A DNA stretch of 64,000 nt from DASQMT01 sp963835735 (GCA_963835735.1 CAWIGP010000005.1:434001-498000); one strand, 5' to 3'; shown: positions 36,434 to 46,133, counted from the first letter of the stretch. The notes: generated by a model from the letters alone, not told the origin. Numbers and translations are program-made.

Positions 36434-37565
36434 CGTGCGCCAGGCGCCGGGCCCCGCGGGCGCCGAGTCGGGCAGGCCCTCGTCGCCCCACGCGCGCAGC
36501 GCGGCCGCGAACTGGTCCGCATCGGCGGGCGTGTCCCAGGTCCAGCGGGCGACGAGCGCGCGCTCGTCGCCGCGGCGCAGCAGCACCGAGCGGTCGCCGC
36601 CCCATCCGGCCGCCGCCTCGCCCGACGAAGTTCCGCCCGCGCGCGCGAGCATTCGTGCGGTCAGCCACTCGCCGAGCGTCGCGCTGCGCAGCGGGCGCCA
36701 GCCCTCCCCCAGCTCGGCGACCGGGCCGCGCAGCGCGACGCGCTCGGGCTCGTCGCCCTCCAGGTACGCCTGCGGGTGCATGACCTGCTCGGTCGAGACC
36801 GGCGGCCGGACGCGCAGCGCGGCGTTCGCGACGGTCCAGTCTCCTCGCCCGAGCTCGAGCAGCCGCGAGACGAACGCCTCGCCGGCGGTGTACGGGAAGA
36901 GCAGCTGCGCCATCAGGAACGGCGGCAGGTCGCCGGTCGGCTGGAACGCCGATGCCGCGAGCCCGCCGAACGTCTCCTCCGCCCCGAAGCGGCGCTCCAC
37001 GTAGCGGTACATCATCGCCGTCGCGGTGCCCTCGACCAGCGCCGTGTAGGCGAGCGCGGCGTCGTCGCCGGCCGCCAGGCGATCGAGCTCGAAGCCGAAG
37101 CGCTGGTCCTCGAGCGCGTGGGTCAGCTCGTGCGCGACCGTCATCTCGTACAGCACGCGGTTCGCGGTCTGCGCGCCCTTGACGATCCGCATCCGGCCCG
37201 AGCGGGGGTCGTAGTAGCCCGCGACGCCATCGCCGTACGTCGACGCGGCCGCCTCGCCGAGGTCGGTGCCCGGCGGGAGCAGCCCGAGCAGCGCCAGCAG
37301 CTCCGCGTCGGCGCGGCGCCGCGCCGGCGGGTAGTCCTGGTCGAGCGACTCGACGCCCTCGCGCCGCGCCTGCTCGGGCGTGACCTCGATCGGATCCGGG
37401 CGCGCGCGCGAAGTTCAGGCCGCGCTCGCGCTCGACGCGGTCGATGATCCGCGCGAGCGGATCGGGCCGCAGCGGCGCGGCCGCGCGCTCCTCCCCGCCG
37501 CGGTCGAACAGCAGCGCGGCGGCCGCGAGGATCGCGGCCAGGCACACGACGATCGCTAGCGGCAC
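36335..37565 (-). CDS. Membrane-anchored HExxH zinc metallopeptidase-like protein, one frameshift
   Basis: About 409 residues after removing one base within 37396-37411 (a CCC run next to a GC repeat). An N-terminal TM segment (LAIVVCLAAILAAAALLF) is followed by an outer domain with VAHELTHALEDQ, the zinc-binding HExxH, and a downstream Glu (ALVEGTATAM) that could be the third ligand. The read-through on each side of the break (RGLNFARAP, then DPIEVTPEQARREG) stays protein-like. GTG 37565 has TACGAT 6 bases upstream. Its 3' end and the adjacent tRNA are duplicated at 33017. Substrate unknown. Confidence 0.75.
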
Positions 37566-37650
37566 CGATCGATCGTACGTCGATCTCCGGCCTGCTTTGA
37601 TTCGGCGCCGCTGCAAATCCGCCGAAAACTCAGACAGATTGGACTCGCCC

Positions 37651-38373
37651 ATGCCGGATCGCGCCGCCCTCGTCACCGGAGCCTCGAGCGGGATCGGGTT
37701 CGAGATCGCGCGGATGCTCGGCGAGGAGGGCTACGGGCTGACGCTCGCTTCACGCCGGCCGGAGAAGCTCGCCGAGGCGGCCGCGCGTCTGCGGGACGCC
37801 GGGTACGAGCTGGTGCACGTCGCCGCGAACATGGCCGACGAGGCCGAGATCCAGCGCGTCGTGGGCGCGCACCGGGAGCGCTGGGGACGCCTCGATGTGC
37901 TCGTCAACAGCGCGGGAGTGGGCGCCGGGGCGGCGGTCGCCGACGTCGTGGCGAAACGCGTGGACATGCAGCTCGACGTCAACCTGCGCGCGATCATCCT
38001 GATGTACAGGGAGTGCGCCGACCTGCTGCGCGCCGCCGGAGCCGAGCACCGCAACGCGGTCGTCGTGAACATGTCCTCGCTCTCCGGGAAGTCGGGCCAG
38101 GCATGGCTGAGCGTGTACTCCGCGACCAAGGCGGCGGTCATCGGCTGGACGCAGGCGATGAACAAGGAGCTCGCCCGCGAAGGGATCAAGTCGGTCGCCC
38201 TGTGCCCCGGCTTCGTCGACACGGATATGACCGAGTTCATCCGCGAGCACGTCGCGCCGGAGGAGATGATCCGGCCCGAGGACGTCGCCGAGGCGGTTCG
38301 GTTCCTGCTCAGGACGTCGCCGAACTGCATCGTGCCCGAGATCGTCTTCCAGCGGCCGGTCGAGGGGCTCTGA
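37651..38373 (+). CDS. Short-chain dehydrogenase/reductase
   Basis: A 240-residue classical SDR: TGASSGIGFEIA (NAD(P) loop), NSAGVGAG (structural), Ser in VVNMSSLSGKSG, and the catalytic YSATK pair. SRRPEK after beta-2 suggests NADP preference. It is divergent from the metallopeptidase gene with an 85-base gap. Substrate unknown. The C-terminus (IVPEIVFQRP) resembles 3-ketoacyl reductase-like members. Confidence 0.88.
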   Translation: MPDRAALVTGASSGIGFEIARMLGEEGYGLTLASRRPEKLAEAAARLRDAGYELVHVAANMADEAEIQRVVGAHRERWGRLDVLVNSAGVGAGAAVADVVAKRVDMQLDVNLRAIILMYRECADLLRAAGAEHRNAVVVNMSSLSGKSGQAWLSVYSATKAAVIGWTQAMNKELAREGIKSVALCPGFVDTDMTEFIREHVAPEEMIRPEDVAEAVRFLLRTSPNCIVPEIVFQRPVEGL

Positions 38374-38410
38374 CGAAAGTTCCGTCGGTCCCGCGCGTTC
38401 ACAGCTTTCG

Positions 38411-39160
38411 GTGACGCCGTCCACGCGAGCATCCAACGGCAAGGACACGGTCGCGTCGCTCAGGGCCCGCCTGGCGCGGCTGGAGCGCGAGGCGGCGGCG
38501 CGCCAGCGCCAGCTCGAGCACTACGCGGCCGACCTGCGTGAGATCTTCAAGCAGGAGCGCGTTCGCTCGCAGGAGCTGCGCCGCTCCTACAAGGCGACCG
38601 TGCTCGCGCTCGCCAACGCCGTCGAGGCGCGCGACGCCTACACCGGCCGGCACGCGCAGCGGGTCGCGGCCTACGGCCTTCGGATCGCGCACGCCGCCGG
38701 CGTGGAGGTCGACCCGCAGGTGGAATTCGGCTTCCTGCTGCACGACGTCGGCAAGGTCGCGGTGCCCGACGCGATCCTGTTCAAGCCGGGTCCGCTGAGC
38801 GAGGAGGAGCGGGCGCTGATGGTCAAGCACCCGCAGATCGGCTCGGAGATCCTGCGTCACATCGACTTCCTCGACGAGGCCAAGGTCGTGGTCATGCACC
38901 ACCACGAGCGTTGGGACGGCGAGGGCTACCCGGCCGGGCTGGCGGGCGACGAGATCCCGCTGCAGGCGCGCGTGTTCGCGGTCGCCGACACGCTCGACGC
39001 GCTCACGACCGAACGGCCCTACCGGGCGGCGTGCGGCTTCGGCGAGGCGCGCCAGGTGATCCGCGCCGGCGCCGGCACACAGTTCGATCCCGCGATGGTC
39101 GCCGCGTACGAGGCGCTGCCGGACGGCGCGTTCATGCGCATCCGGGACGGGCTCGCGTGA
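38411..39160 (+). CDS. HD-GYP domain phosphodiesterase with N-terminal coiled coil
   Basis: A 249-residue protein. Residues about 12-60 form a coiled coil; then an HD-GYP domain: GRHAQRVAAYG, LLHDVGKVAVPDAIL (HD), HHHERWDGEGYP (GYP loop), ADTLDALTTERPYR. Such domains hydrolyse cyclic di-GMP. No receiver is fused, but a receiver gene overlaps its stop (GTGA), giving a split RpfG-like arrangement. The GTG start fits the family; 37 bases separate it from the SDR gene. Confidence 0.9.
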   Translation: MTPSTRASNGKDTVASLRARLARLEREAAARQRQLEHYAADLREIFKQERVRSQELRRSYKATVLALANAVEARDAYTGRHAQRVAAYGLRIAHAAGVEVDPQVEFGFLLHDVGKVAVPDAILFKPGPLSEEERALMVKHPQIGSEILRHIDFLDEAKVVVMHHHERWDGEGYPAGLAGDEIPLQARVFAVADTLDALTTERPYRAACGFGEARQVIRAGAGTQFDPAMVAAYEALPDGAFMRIRDGLA

Positions 39161-39528
39161 CGCACACGATCCTGATCGTCGACGACGACCCCATGATCCG
39201 CAAGCTCATCACCACGACGCTCCACGACGTCGCCGGATACACGCTGCGCGAGGCCGCCGACGGCATCGCGGCGGTCGAGGCCGCGCTGCTGGAGCGCCCC
39301 GAGATCGTGTTCCTCGACTACGACATGCCGCGCCTGAACGGGATCGAGACATGCCGGCGGCTGCGCTCGGACCCGGCGACGGCGGGCGCGACGATCGTGA
39401 TGCTGACCGCGATGTCGGACGGGCCGGCGCACGATCGCGCCGCCGCGGTGGGCGCGGACCTGTTCCTCACCAAGCCGTTCTCGCCGCTGCGGCTGCTGCG
39501 GCTGGTGGACGAGTTGGGGGCGAGATAG
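39157..39528 (+). CDS. Single-domain response regulator (CheY-like)
   Basis: A 123-residue receiver: acidic pocket VDDDP, phosphoacceptor D54 in VFLDYDMPRLNG, Thr in VMLTAMSD, and Lys in LFLTKPFSP. No output domain. It is translated with the HD-GYP gene through a GTGA overlap, so it probably controls that enzyme by direct contact. No histidine kinase lies in the window. Confidence 0.92.
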   Translation: MTHTILIVDDDPMIRKLITTTLHDVAGYTLREAADGIAAVEAALLERPEIVFLDYDMPRLNGIETCRRLRSDPATAGATIVMLTAMSDGPAHDRAAAVGADLFLTKPFSPLRLLRLVDELGAR

Positions 39529-39598
39529 GAGGTTTCGCCTGCCAGGCGAGCGGCTCGTTCCTCGCGCTCGCCTTCGGCGACGTTACCCTGCCCGGCGC

Positions 39599-40639
39599 AT
39601 GCGGCTCGGCGTCCACATCGGCTACTGGGGCCTGGGGCTCAGCGCGGCGCAGCAGCTCGAGCTGGTCCAGGAGGCCGAGCGGCTCGGCTACGACTCGGTC
39701 TGGACCGCGGAGGCCTACGGCTCGGACGCGGTGACGATCCTCGCCTGGCTGGCGGCTCAGACCGAGCGCATCAAGCTGGGCTCGGCGATCCTGCAGATGC
39801 CGGGGCGTTCGGCCGCCATGACCGCGATGACGGCGGCGACGCTCGACCAGCTGTCCGGCGGCCGCGTGCTGCTGGGAATCGGCACCAGCGGCCCGCAGGT
39901 CGCCGAGGGCTGGCACGGCCAGCGCTTCGGCCGCCAGCTGCAGCGCACGCGCGAGTACGTCGAGGTCGTGCGGATGGCGCTGCGGCGCGAGCGCGTGCGC
40001 TACGACGGCGAGACGCTCCAGCTCCCGCTGCCGGACGGGCCGGGCAAGGCGCTCAAGCTCACGATCGCGCCCGTGCAGGAGCGCATCCCGGTCTACATCG
40101 CCGCGATCGGGCCGAAGAACACGGCGCTGACCGCCGAGATCGCCGACGGCTGGATCCCGACGTTGTTCTCCCCCGAGCACGTCGCCGAGTTCCGCCCGCT
40201 GCTCGAGGAGGGGTTCGCGCGCGCCGGCGGCGGCAAGTCGCCGGCCGACTTCGACATCGCCCCCCAGGTGGCGACGCAGGTCACCGACGACCGGGCGGCC
40301 GCACGCGATGCGATGCGGCCGTACCTGGCGCTCTACGTGGGCGGGATGGGCTCGCGCAAGCAGAACTTCTACAACTCGCTCGTGCAGCGCTACGGATTCG
40401 AGGACGCGGCGCGGCGCGTGCAGGACCTCTACCTGGACGGGCGGAAGGAGGAGGCCGCCGCCGCGCTCCCCGGCGAGCTGATCGACGCGGTCTCGCTCTG
40501 CGGCCCGGCCGACGTCGTGCGCGACCGGCTCGCGATGTTCCGCGACGCGGGCGTCGGCACGCTGATGGTCTCTCCGATGGCGTGGTCGTTCGAGGACCGC
40601 CGGCGGCAGCTGCGGCTGGTCGCCGACCTCGCCGGATGA
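39599..40639 (+). CDS. LLM class F420-dependent oxidoreductase
   Basis: A 346-residue luciferase-like TIM barrel (MRLGVHIGYWGLGLS, EAERLGYDSVWTAEAYGSDAV, IKLGSAILQMPGRSAAMTAM, LGIGTSGPQVAEGWHG). F420 rather than FMN is expected from the actinobacterial subgroup. TACCCT lies 9 bases before the ATG (leaderless candidate). Its stop overlaps the GNAT gene (ATGA). Substrate unknown. Confidence 0.88.
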   Translation: MRLGVHIGYWGLGLSAAQQLELVQEAERLGYDSVWTAEAYGSDAVTILAWLAAQTERIKLGSAILQMPGRSAAMTAMTAATLDQLSGGRVLLGIGTSGPQVAEGWHGQRFGRQLQRTREYVEVVRMALRRERVRYDGETLQLPLPDGPGKALKLTIAPVQERIPVYIAAIGPKNTALTAEIADGWIPTLFSPEHVAEFRPLLEEGFARAGGGKSPADFDIAPQVATQVTDDRAAARDAMRPYLALYVGGMGSRKQNFYNSLVQRYGFEDAARRVQDLYLDGRKEEAAAALPGELIDAVSLCGPADVVRDRLAMFRDAGVGTLMVSPMAWSFEDRRRQLRLVADLAG

Positions 40640-41220
40640 GGCTTCCGGAGGACGTCGTCGCGCGCGTCCCGGAGGCGCGCGACGTCGAGGGAATCGCGGC
40701 GCTCGTGGCGGCCTGCGACGAGACCTACCGCGCGTGGGCGCCTTCGGGCTGGACCCCGCCGCCGCCCGGGCGCGAGCTCGACCGCTGGCGCGGGAGGATC
40801 ACCGACGGCTCGTGGTGGACGCGCATCGCGGTCGAGGCCGGCGACCGGGTGGTCGGGCTCGTCTGCTTCACCCAGGCGGTCGTGCAGCGCACGCTGCCCT
40901 CGCCGCCGGGGAAGCTGCCGGTCCGGCCGATGCGCCGGCCGGACGAGGACGTCCTCGGGCTCGAGCCGATCCCGCGTCGCGCGCACGTCTCCGCCGTGTT
41001 CACGCATCCCGACCGCTGGCGTGAGGGAATCGCCGCCGGGCTGCTCGAACTGGCCGAGGAGGCGATGCGCGAGGAGGGCTATCGCGAGGTCCAGCTGTGG
41101 ACGCCGCGCGACGCTCCCGCGCGACGGTTCTACGAGGCGTCGCGCTGGCGCCACGACGGACGCGAGCAGTGGCTCGCCGAGCTCTCGCTCCCGATCGTGG
41201 CGTACGTCAAGCAGCTGTGA
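40636..41220 (+). CDS. GNAT family N-acetyltransferase
   Basis: A 194-residue GNAT: VPEARDVEGIAALVAAC at the N-terminus, AHVSAVFTHPDRWREGIAAGLLELAEEAM (acetyl-CoA loop) and LWTPRDAPARRFYEASRWRHDG at the C-terminus. It is coupled by 4-base overlaps to the LLM oxidoreductase before it and the glycosyltransferase after it, so the three form one operon. Substrate unknown. Confidence 0.88.
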   Translation: MRLPEDVVARVPEARDVEGIAALVAACDETYRAWAPSGWTPPPPGRELDRWRGRITDGSWWTRIAVEAGDRVVGLVCFTQAVVQRTLPSPPGKLPVRPMRRPDEDVLGLEPIPRRAHVSAVFTHPDRWREGIAAGLLELAEEAMREEGYREVQLWTPRDAPARRFYEASRWRHDGREQWLAELSLPIVAYVKQL

Positions 41221-42405
41221 GCCTCCGCGTCTACCTCGGCGCGTTCGGCGATCCCGGCCACGCGTTCCCGATGCTCGCGCTCGGCGAGGCGCTCGTCGCG
41301 CGCGGGCACGCGGTCGCGCTGCAGACCTGGCGCCGTTGGGAGGAGCCCGCGCGCGCCGCGGGGATGACGTTCGCCGCCGCGCCGGAGTACCAGGTGTTCC
41401 CGACGCGCGAGCGGCCGCTGCAGCCCTACCAGGCGGCGGTACACGCGGCGCGCGCGACGGTCGGCGTCGGTGCGCGAGTTCGCGCCCGACATCGCGGTCT
41501 CGGACATCCTCACGCCGGCGCCGGCGCTCGCGGCGGAGCTGAGCGACGTGCCGGTCGCCACGCTCGTGCCGCACGTGCACCCATGGTCGGCGCCGGGCTT
41601 CCCGCCCTACTCCGTCGGCGCGCGGCTGCCGCGGTCGCGCGCCGGCGCCTGGGCGTGGCGGCGCTTCGACCCGGTGGTCGCGAAGGGCCTCGAGCGCGGG
41701 CGGCGCGAGTACAACGCGTGCCGGGCGCGGCTCGGGCTCGCGCCGCTGCCGGGCGTCCACACCGGGCTCTCGCGCGCGCTCACGCTCGTCGCCACGCTGC
41801 CGCAGCTCGAGTACCCGCGCCGCTGGGAGCCGTGGCTGCGGCTCGTCGGGCCGCTGCTGTGGGAGCCGCCCGGCGAGCGGGTCGCGCCGCCGCCGGGCGC
41901 GGGGCCGGTCGTGCTCGTCGCGCCGTCGACCGCGCAGGACCCCGAGCACCGGATGCTGCGCGCAGCGCTCGCCGGACTTGCGCGCGCGCCCGTACGGGTG
42001 ATCGCGACGTACAACGGGCGCGCCCCGAGCCCGCCGATCGAGATCCCGGCGAACGCGGTGCTGGTCCCCTGGCTGTCGTACGCGCGCACGATGCCCGACT
42101 GCGACCTGGTGATCACGCACGGCGGCCACGGGACGCTCGTGCGCGCGCTCTCGTGCGGCTGCCCGGTCGTCGTCTGCCCGGCGGGCGGCGACATGGCCGA
42201 GAACGCGGCGCGGGCCGACTGGGCGGGGCTCGGGGTGCGGCTGCCGCGCCGGCTGGTCGGCCCGCGGACGCTGCGGCTCGCGGTCGAGCGGGCGCTCGGC
42301 GACGCCGCGATGCGCGCCCGCGCGCGCGGCGTCGCGGCCTGGATGGCGCGCCACGACAGCGGGCGGACAGCGGTTGCCGAGCTCGAGGCGTGGGCGGCGG
42401 GCTAG
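41217..42405 (+). CDS. UGT/MGT-type glycosyltransferase, one frameshift
   Basis: About 395 residues if one base is removed near 41460-41472. The first 81 codons give a clear GT1 N-domain (VYLGAFGDPGHAFPMLALGE, EYQVFPTRERPLQPY). After the break, REFAPDIAVSDILTPAPALA and the C-domain (GPVVLVAPSTAQDP, CDLVITHGGHGTLVRALSCG, PAGGDMAENAARADWAGLGV) follow in the next frame. GTG 41217 overlaps the GNAT stop. A restart at GTG 41470 would lose the acceptor-binding domain. The stop shares CTAG with cysA. Acceptor unknown, possibly a macrolide-like or lipid substrate. Confidence 0.8.
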
Positions 42406-43355
42406 GCCGGGACGGCGGCGCGGCCGGTCGTGCGGACCCATACGACGCCGCCCTCGACCAGCTCGAGCTGCTCGGCCTCGTGCCTGGTCACCTGCGCCGA
42501 CACGCCGCCGCCGCCCTCGAGCTGCAGCTCGACGCGGACCTCGAAGCCGAGGTGCACGACACGCGTGATCGTGGCCTGGCGTGCGCCGTTCTCGGGCGAC
42601 AACGAGATCTCGATGTCGTGCGGGCGTACGAGCTGCTCGCCGACCTGGCTGACCGGGCCGAGGAACCCCATCACGAACCGGTTCGCGGGCCGGTCGTAGA
42701 GCTCACGCGGACCGCCGACCTGCTCGATCCGCCCGTGGTCCATGACCGCGATGTGGTCGGAGACCGTCATCGCCTCCTCCTGGTCGTGCGTGACCAGGAC
42801 GGTCGTGACGTGCACCTCGTCGTGCAGCCGGCGCAGCCATTCGCGCAGCTCGGCGCGCACCTTGGCGTCGAGCGCACCGAAAGGTTCGTCGAGCAGCAGC
42901 ACCTTCGGCTCGACCGCCAGCGCGCGCGCCAGCGCCATGCGCTGGCGCTGGCCGCCCGAGAGCTGGTTCGGGTAGCGCTTCTGATAGCCGGACAGCCCGA
43001 CGACCTCGAGCAGCTCGTCGACGCGCGCCGCGATCCGGTCCTTCGGCTGCTTGCGGATCTTCATGCCGAAGGCGACGTTGTCGCGCACGGTCATGTGCTT
43101 GAACGCGGCGTAGTGCTGGAACACGAAGCCGATCCCGCGGCGCTGCGGCGGCACGCGCGTGGCGTCGTCGCCGTGGATCTCCACCGTCCCGGTGTCTGGC
43201 TGCTCGAGCCCGGCGATGATGCGCAGCAGCGTCGACTTGCCCGAGCCGCTCGGGCCCAGCAGCGACGTGAGCGACCCGTCCGGAATCTCCAGCGAGACGT
43301 CTTCGAGCGCGACGAAGTCGCCAAATGACTTGCGGACGTCGCGAACGGCGATCAT
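42402..43355 (-). CDS. cysA: Sulfate/thiosulfate ABC transporter ATP-binding protein
   Basis: A 317-residue ATPase: Walker A GPSGSGKST, signature LSGGQRQRMA, Walker B VLLLDEPFGALD, H-loop VLVTHDQEEAM, and a C-terminal TOBE-like region (RPHDIEISLSPENGA). It energises sulfate import with CysT and CysW. Its ATG overlaps the cysW stop. Fourth gene of sbp-cysT-cysW-cysA. Confidence 0.93.
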   Translation of the reverse strand: MIAVRDVRKSFGDFVALEDVSLEIPDGSLTSLLGPSGSGKSTLLRIIAGLEQPDTGTVEIHGDDATRVPPQRRGIGFVFQHYAAFKHMTVRDNVAFGMKIRKQPKDRIAARVDELLEVVGLSGYQKRYPNQLSGGQRQRMALARALAVEPKVLLLDEPFGALDAKVRAELREWLRRLHDEVHVTTVLVTHDQEEAMTVSDHIAVMDHGRIEQVGGPRELYDRPANRFVMGFLGPVSQVGEQLVRPHDIEISLSPENGARQATITRVVHLGFEVRVELQLEGGGGVSAQVTRHEAEQLELVEGGVVWVRTTGRAAVPA

Positions 43356-44146
43356 GCGTCTTCCTTCCGAGGGTTGATCCGCGTCATGGCGAGCAGCGTC
43401 CCCAGCGCGATGAGCGCCAGCAGAGCCGACGCGGCGTAGGCGCCGGCGAGATCGAAGTTCTGGAAGCGCTTCTCCACGAGCAGGGTCAGCGTCTCTGTCT
43501 CGCCGGAGATCTTTCCGGAGACGACGGACACGGCGCCGAACTCGCCGATGCAGCGCGCGACCGACAGCACGACGCCGTACGCCACGCCCCAGCGGATCGA
43601 GGGCAGCGTGATGCGCCAGAACGTCTGCCAGCGGCCGGCGCCGAGCGTCGAGGCGGCCTGCTCCTGGTCGTCGCCGACCTCCACGAGCACAGGCGTGACC
43701 TCGCGCACGACGAACGGCACCGATATGAAGATCGTGGCCAGCACGATCCCGGGGACCGAGAAGATCACCTGGAACGGCAGGTCGCCGAGCCAGCCGCCGC
43801 GCCCGTAGACGAGGATCAGCGCGAGGCCGACGACGACCGGCGAGATCGCGAACGGGATGTCGATGATCGTGTCGAGCAGCGCCTTGCCGCGGAACCGGCC
43901 GCGCGCCAGCGCCAGCGCGCAGAGGACGCCGAAGATCGTGTTGAGCGGGACCGCGATCAGCGTCACCGTGATCGTGAGCCAGAACGCGCTGATCGCGGCC
44001 GGCGTCGTGACCGCTTCCCAGACCGCGTCCACGCCGTGCTCGAACGTGCGGTAGAAGACGAGGCCGATCGGGATGATCAGCAGCAGCGCGAGGTAGCCGA
44101 GCGCGAGCGTGCGCAGCCCGATCCGCCAGGGCCGGTCAACGGTCAT
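43352..44146 (-). CDS. cysW: Sulfate ABC transporter permease
   Basis: A 264-residue permease with six TM helices and the EAA loop (DQEQAASTLGAGRWQTFWRITLP). GEFGAVSVVSGKISGETETL is the CysW signature. It overlaps the 3' end of cysT by 11 bases. Forms the channel with CysT. Confidence 0.93.
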   Translation of the reverse strand: MTVDRPWRIGLRTLALGYLALLLIIPIGLVFYRTFEHGVDAVWEAVTTPAAISAFWLTITVTLIAVPLNTIFGVLCALALARGRFRGKALLDTIIDIPFAISPVVVGLALILVYGRGGWLGDLPFQVIFSVPGIVLATIFISVPFVVREVTPVLVEVGDDQEQAASTLGAGRWQTFWRITLPSIRWGVAYGVVLSVARCIGEFGAVSVVSGKISGETETLTLLVEKRFQNFDLAGAYAASALLALIALGTLLAMTRINPRKEDA

Positions 44147-44951
44147 GCCGCGCCCCCCAGCGCCCCAGCGCGCGGATCCCGAACAGGACCAGCAGCGAGA
44201 GGAGCAGCAGCACGACCGAGATCGCCGCCGCGCCGACCGGGTTGTCGCTCTCGATCTGCTTGAAGATGAACATCGAGGCGACCTGCGTGTCGAACGGGAT
44301 GTTCCCGGAGATCAGCACGATCGAGCCGAACTCCCCGACGGCGCGGGCGAAAGCGAGCGCCGCGCCGCCGAGGATGGCCGGCACGAGGTTGGGGAGGATC
44401 ACGCGCAGGAACACGGTCAGGTTGGAGGCGCCGAGCGACAGCGCCGCCTCCTCCATCTCGCGGTCCAGCTCGATGATCACCGGCTGGACCGAGCGGATGA
44501 CGAACGGAAGCGTGACGAACAGCAGCGCGAGCAGCACCGCGAACTGCGTGTACGCGACGTCGATGCCGAGTGGGCTCGTCGGCCCGTACAGCGCGAGCAG
44601 CGTGAGGCCGGCGACGATCGTCGGCAGCGCGAACGGCAGGTCGATCAGCGCGTTCACGACCGACTTGCCGCGGAACTGGTCGCGCACGAGCACCCAGGCG
44701 ATCAGCGTGCCGGTGAGCACGTTCACGAGTGTCGCCACGAGCGAAACGCCGATCGTGAAGCGCAGGGCGGCGACCGCCTGCCGGCTGCTGATCGCGCTCC
44801 AGAACGCGTCGAAGCCGCCGTCGGTCGAGCGGACCACGACCGCGGCGAGCGGCAGCAGCACGATGATGCTCAGCCAGAGCGTCGAGATGCCGAGCCCGAG
44901 GACGCCCGGCCGGCCGGCCGGGCGTCGCAGGGAGAGAGCTGCGGTCGTCAC
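44136..44951 (-). CDS. cysT: Sulfate ABC transporter permease
   Basis: A 271-residue permease. The EAA loop EMEEAALSLGASNLTVFLRV and GEFGSIVLISGNIPFDTQVAS identify CysT (CysU). The GTG start overlaps the sbp stop (GTGA). Second gene of the importer operon. Confidence 0.93.
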   Translation of the reverse strand: MTTAALSLRRPAGRPGVLGLGISTLWLSIIVLLPLAAVVVRSTDGGFDAFWSAISSRQAVAALRFTIGVSLVATLVNVLTGTLIAWVLVRDQFRGKSVVNALIDLPFALPTIVAGLTLLALYGPTSPLGIDVAYTQFAVLLALLFVTLPFVIRSVQPVIIELDREMEEAALSLGASNLTVFLRVILPNLVPAILGGAALAFARAVGEFGSIVLISGNIPFDTQVASMFIFKQIESDNPVGAAAISVVLLLLSLLVLFGIRALGRWGARHDR

Positions 44952-45985
44952 TTGGCGGTCGACACCCCAGCTTCCTCCTCGATCTTGGCGATCGAGCCGT
45001 TCTCGATGTCGAACATCTCGTCGTTGACCTTCTCCCAGCCGCCGAGATCCTCGATCGTGAACAGCCCGGGCGGGTTCGGGAAGTCGCTCTTGTGCGCGGC
45101 CAGCACCTTCTCGTTGACCGGCCGGTAGCCCCAGCTCGCGAACTGCTCCTGCGCGGGGTCGGAGAGGACGTAGTCGAGGAACGTCTTGGCCGCGGGCGGT
45201 GCGTCCTTGGTCGCGGCGATGTCGATGTTGATCTTGATCGTGTCGTCGGGGATGACGTACTCGAGCTTCTCGCCGTTCTTGTTGGCGGTGATCGCCTCGT
45301 ACTCGTACGAGAGCAGCACGTCGCCGTTGCCGCCGATGAAGTTCTGCAGCGCCTCGCGGCCGGACTTGTCCTGGACCTTGACGTGGTCGGTGATCAGCTT
45401 GCGGACATAGTCGAGCCCCGCCTCGGGGTTCTTGCCGCCGTCCGACGCATAGCCGTAGGCGGCGAGCAGGTTCCACTTCGCCGCGCCCGAGCTGAACGGG
45501 TTCGGGGTGAGCACCTCGACGTCGGGCTTGAGCAGGTCGTCCCAGGTCCTGATGTTCTTCGGGTTGCCCTCGCGCACGACGAACGAGACGACCGAGGTCG
45601 TCACGAGACCCTCGTTCGAGCCGTCCTTCCACGTCGGCTCGACCAGCCCGGCGTCGACCAGCCGCGTCATGTCCGGCTCCGTCGAGAACGTGACGACGTC
45701 GGCCTCCTGGCCGGCCTCTACGGCGCGTGCCTGGTCGCCGGAGGCGCCGAACGACGTCTTGAACTCCACCCCCTCGCCCTCGGTGGTCGCCTGGAAGGCG
45801 GGGATGATCTCGTCGTAGACGACCTGCGGGGTCGAGTACGCGACGAGCGACAGCGAGCCCTTCGAGCCGTCGCCGGTCGAAGCCGCGGCGGTGTCGCCAC
45901 CCCTCTCGTCGGATGCGCCGCCGCAGCCCGCGGCCACCACGGCGGCGGTCGCGAGCACGGCGATGATCGAGCTCCTCGTCTTCAC
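44948..45985 (-). CDS. sbp: Sulfate-binding lipoprotein of ABC importer
   Basis: A 345-residue protein with lipobox VVAAGCGG, so it is lipid-anchored outside the membrane. Core motifs: LVAYSTPQVVYDEIIPAF, FKTSFGASGDQARAVEAGQEADVV, LTPNPFSSGAAKWNLLAAYG, and the C-terminal FTIEDLGGWEKVNDEMF typical of Sbp/CysP. The start is GTG with GGAGG seven bases upstream. The upstream region holds two inverted repeats that may control the operon by sulfur supply. Confidence 0.93.
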   Translation of the reverse strand: MKTRSSIIAVLATAAVVAAGCGGASDERGGDTAAASTGDGSKGSLSLVAYSTPQVVYDEIIPAFQATTEGEGVEFKTSFGASGDQARAVEAGQEADVVTFSTEPDMTRLVDAGLVEPTWKDGSNEGLVTTSVVSFVVREGNPKNIRTWDDLLKPDVEVLTPNPFSSGAAKWNLLAAYGYASDGGKNPEAGLDYVRKLITDHVKVQDKSGREALQNFIGGNGDVLLSYEYEAITANKNGEKLEYVIPDDTIKINIDIAATKDAPPAAKTFLDYVLSDPAQEQFASWGYRPVNEKVLAAHKSDFPNPPGLFTIEDLGGWEKVNDEMFDIENGSIAKIEEEAGVSTAK

Positions 45986-46024
45986 TCCACGTCCTCCAAA
46001 GTCGATAAACCCTGTCGAGTTCGG

Positions 46025-46072
46025 GGAGAATACAAGATTCTCCAGCGGAACGATCGAGTTTATTGGCTCGAT
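46025..46072 (-). promoter_or_regulatory. Two inverted repeats upstream of sbp-cysTWA
   Basis: GGAGAAT (46025-46031) and ATTCTCC (46037-46043) form a perfect 7-base dyad with a 5-base centre, 40-58 bases before the sbp GTG. A second pair, ATCGAG (46053-46058) and CTCGAT (46067-46072), has an 8-base centre. These are candidate operators for a sulfur-responsive regulator. No S-box riboswitch fold was recognised. Confidence 0.5.
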
Positions 46073-46133
46073 AGGGATTGTGACACGGCGCAGCGCCGTC
46101 TGCGGTTGCCGCGCAAACAGCTCTTAACGAGGA

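Noticed and set aside
41470..42405. Glycosyltransferase as a short complete gene starting at GTG 41470
   Set aside because: The 81 codons upstream in the neighbouring frame are a clear GT1 N-domain, so a frameshift explains the locus better than a truncated gene.
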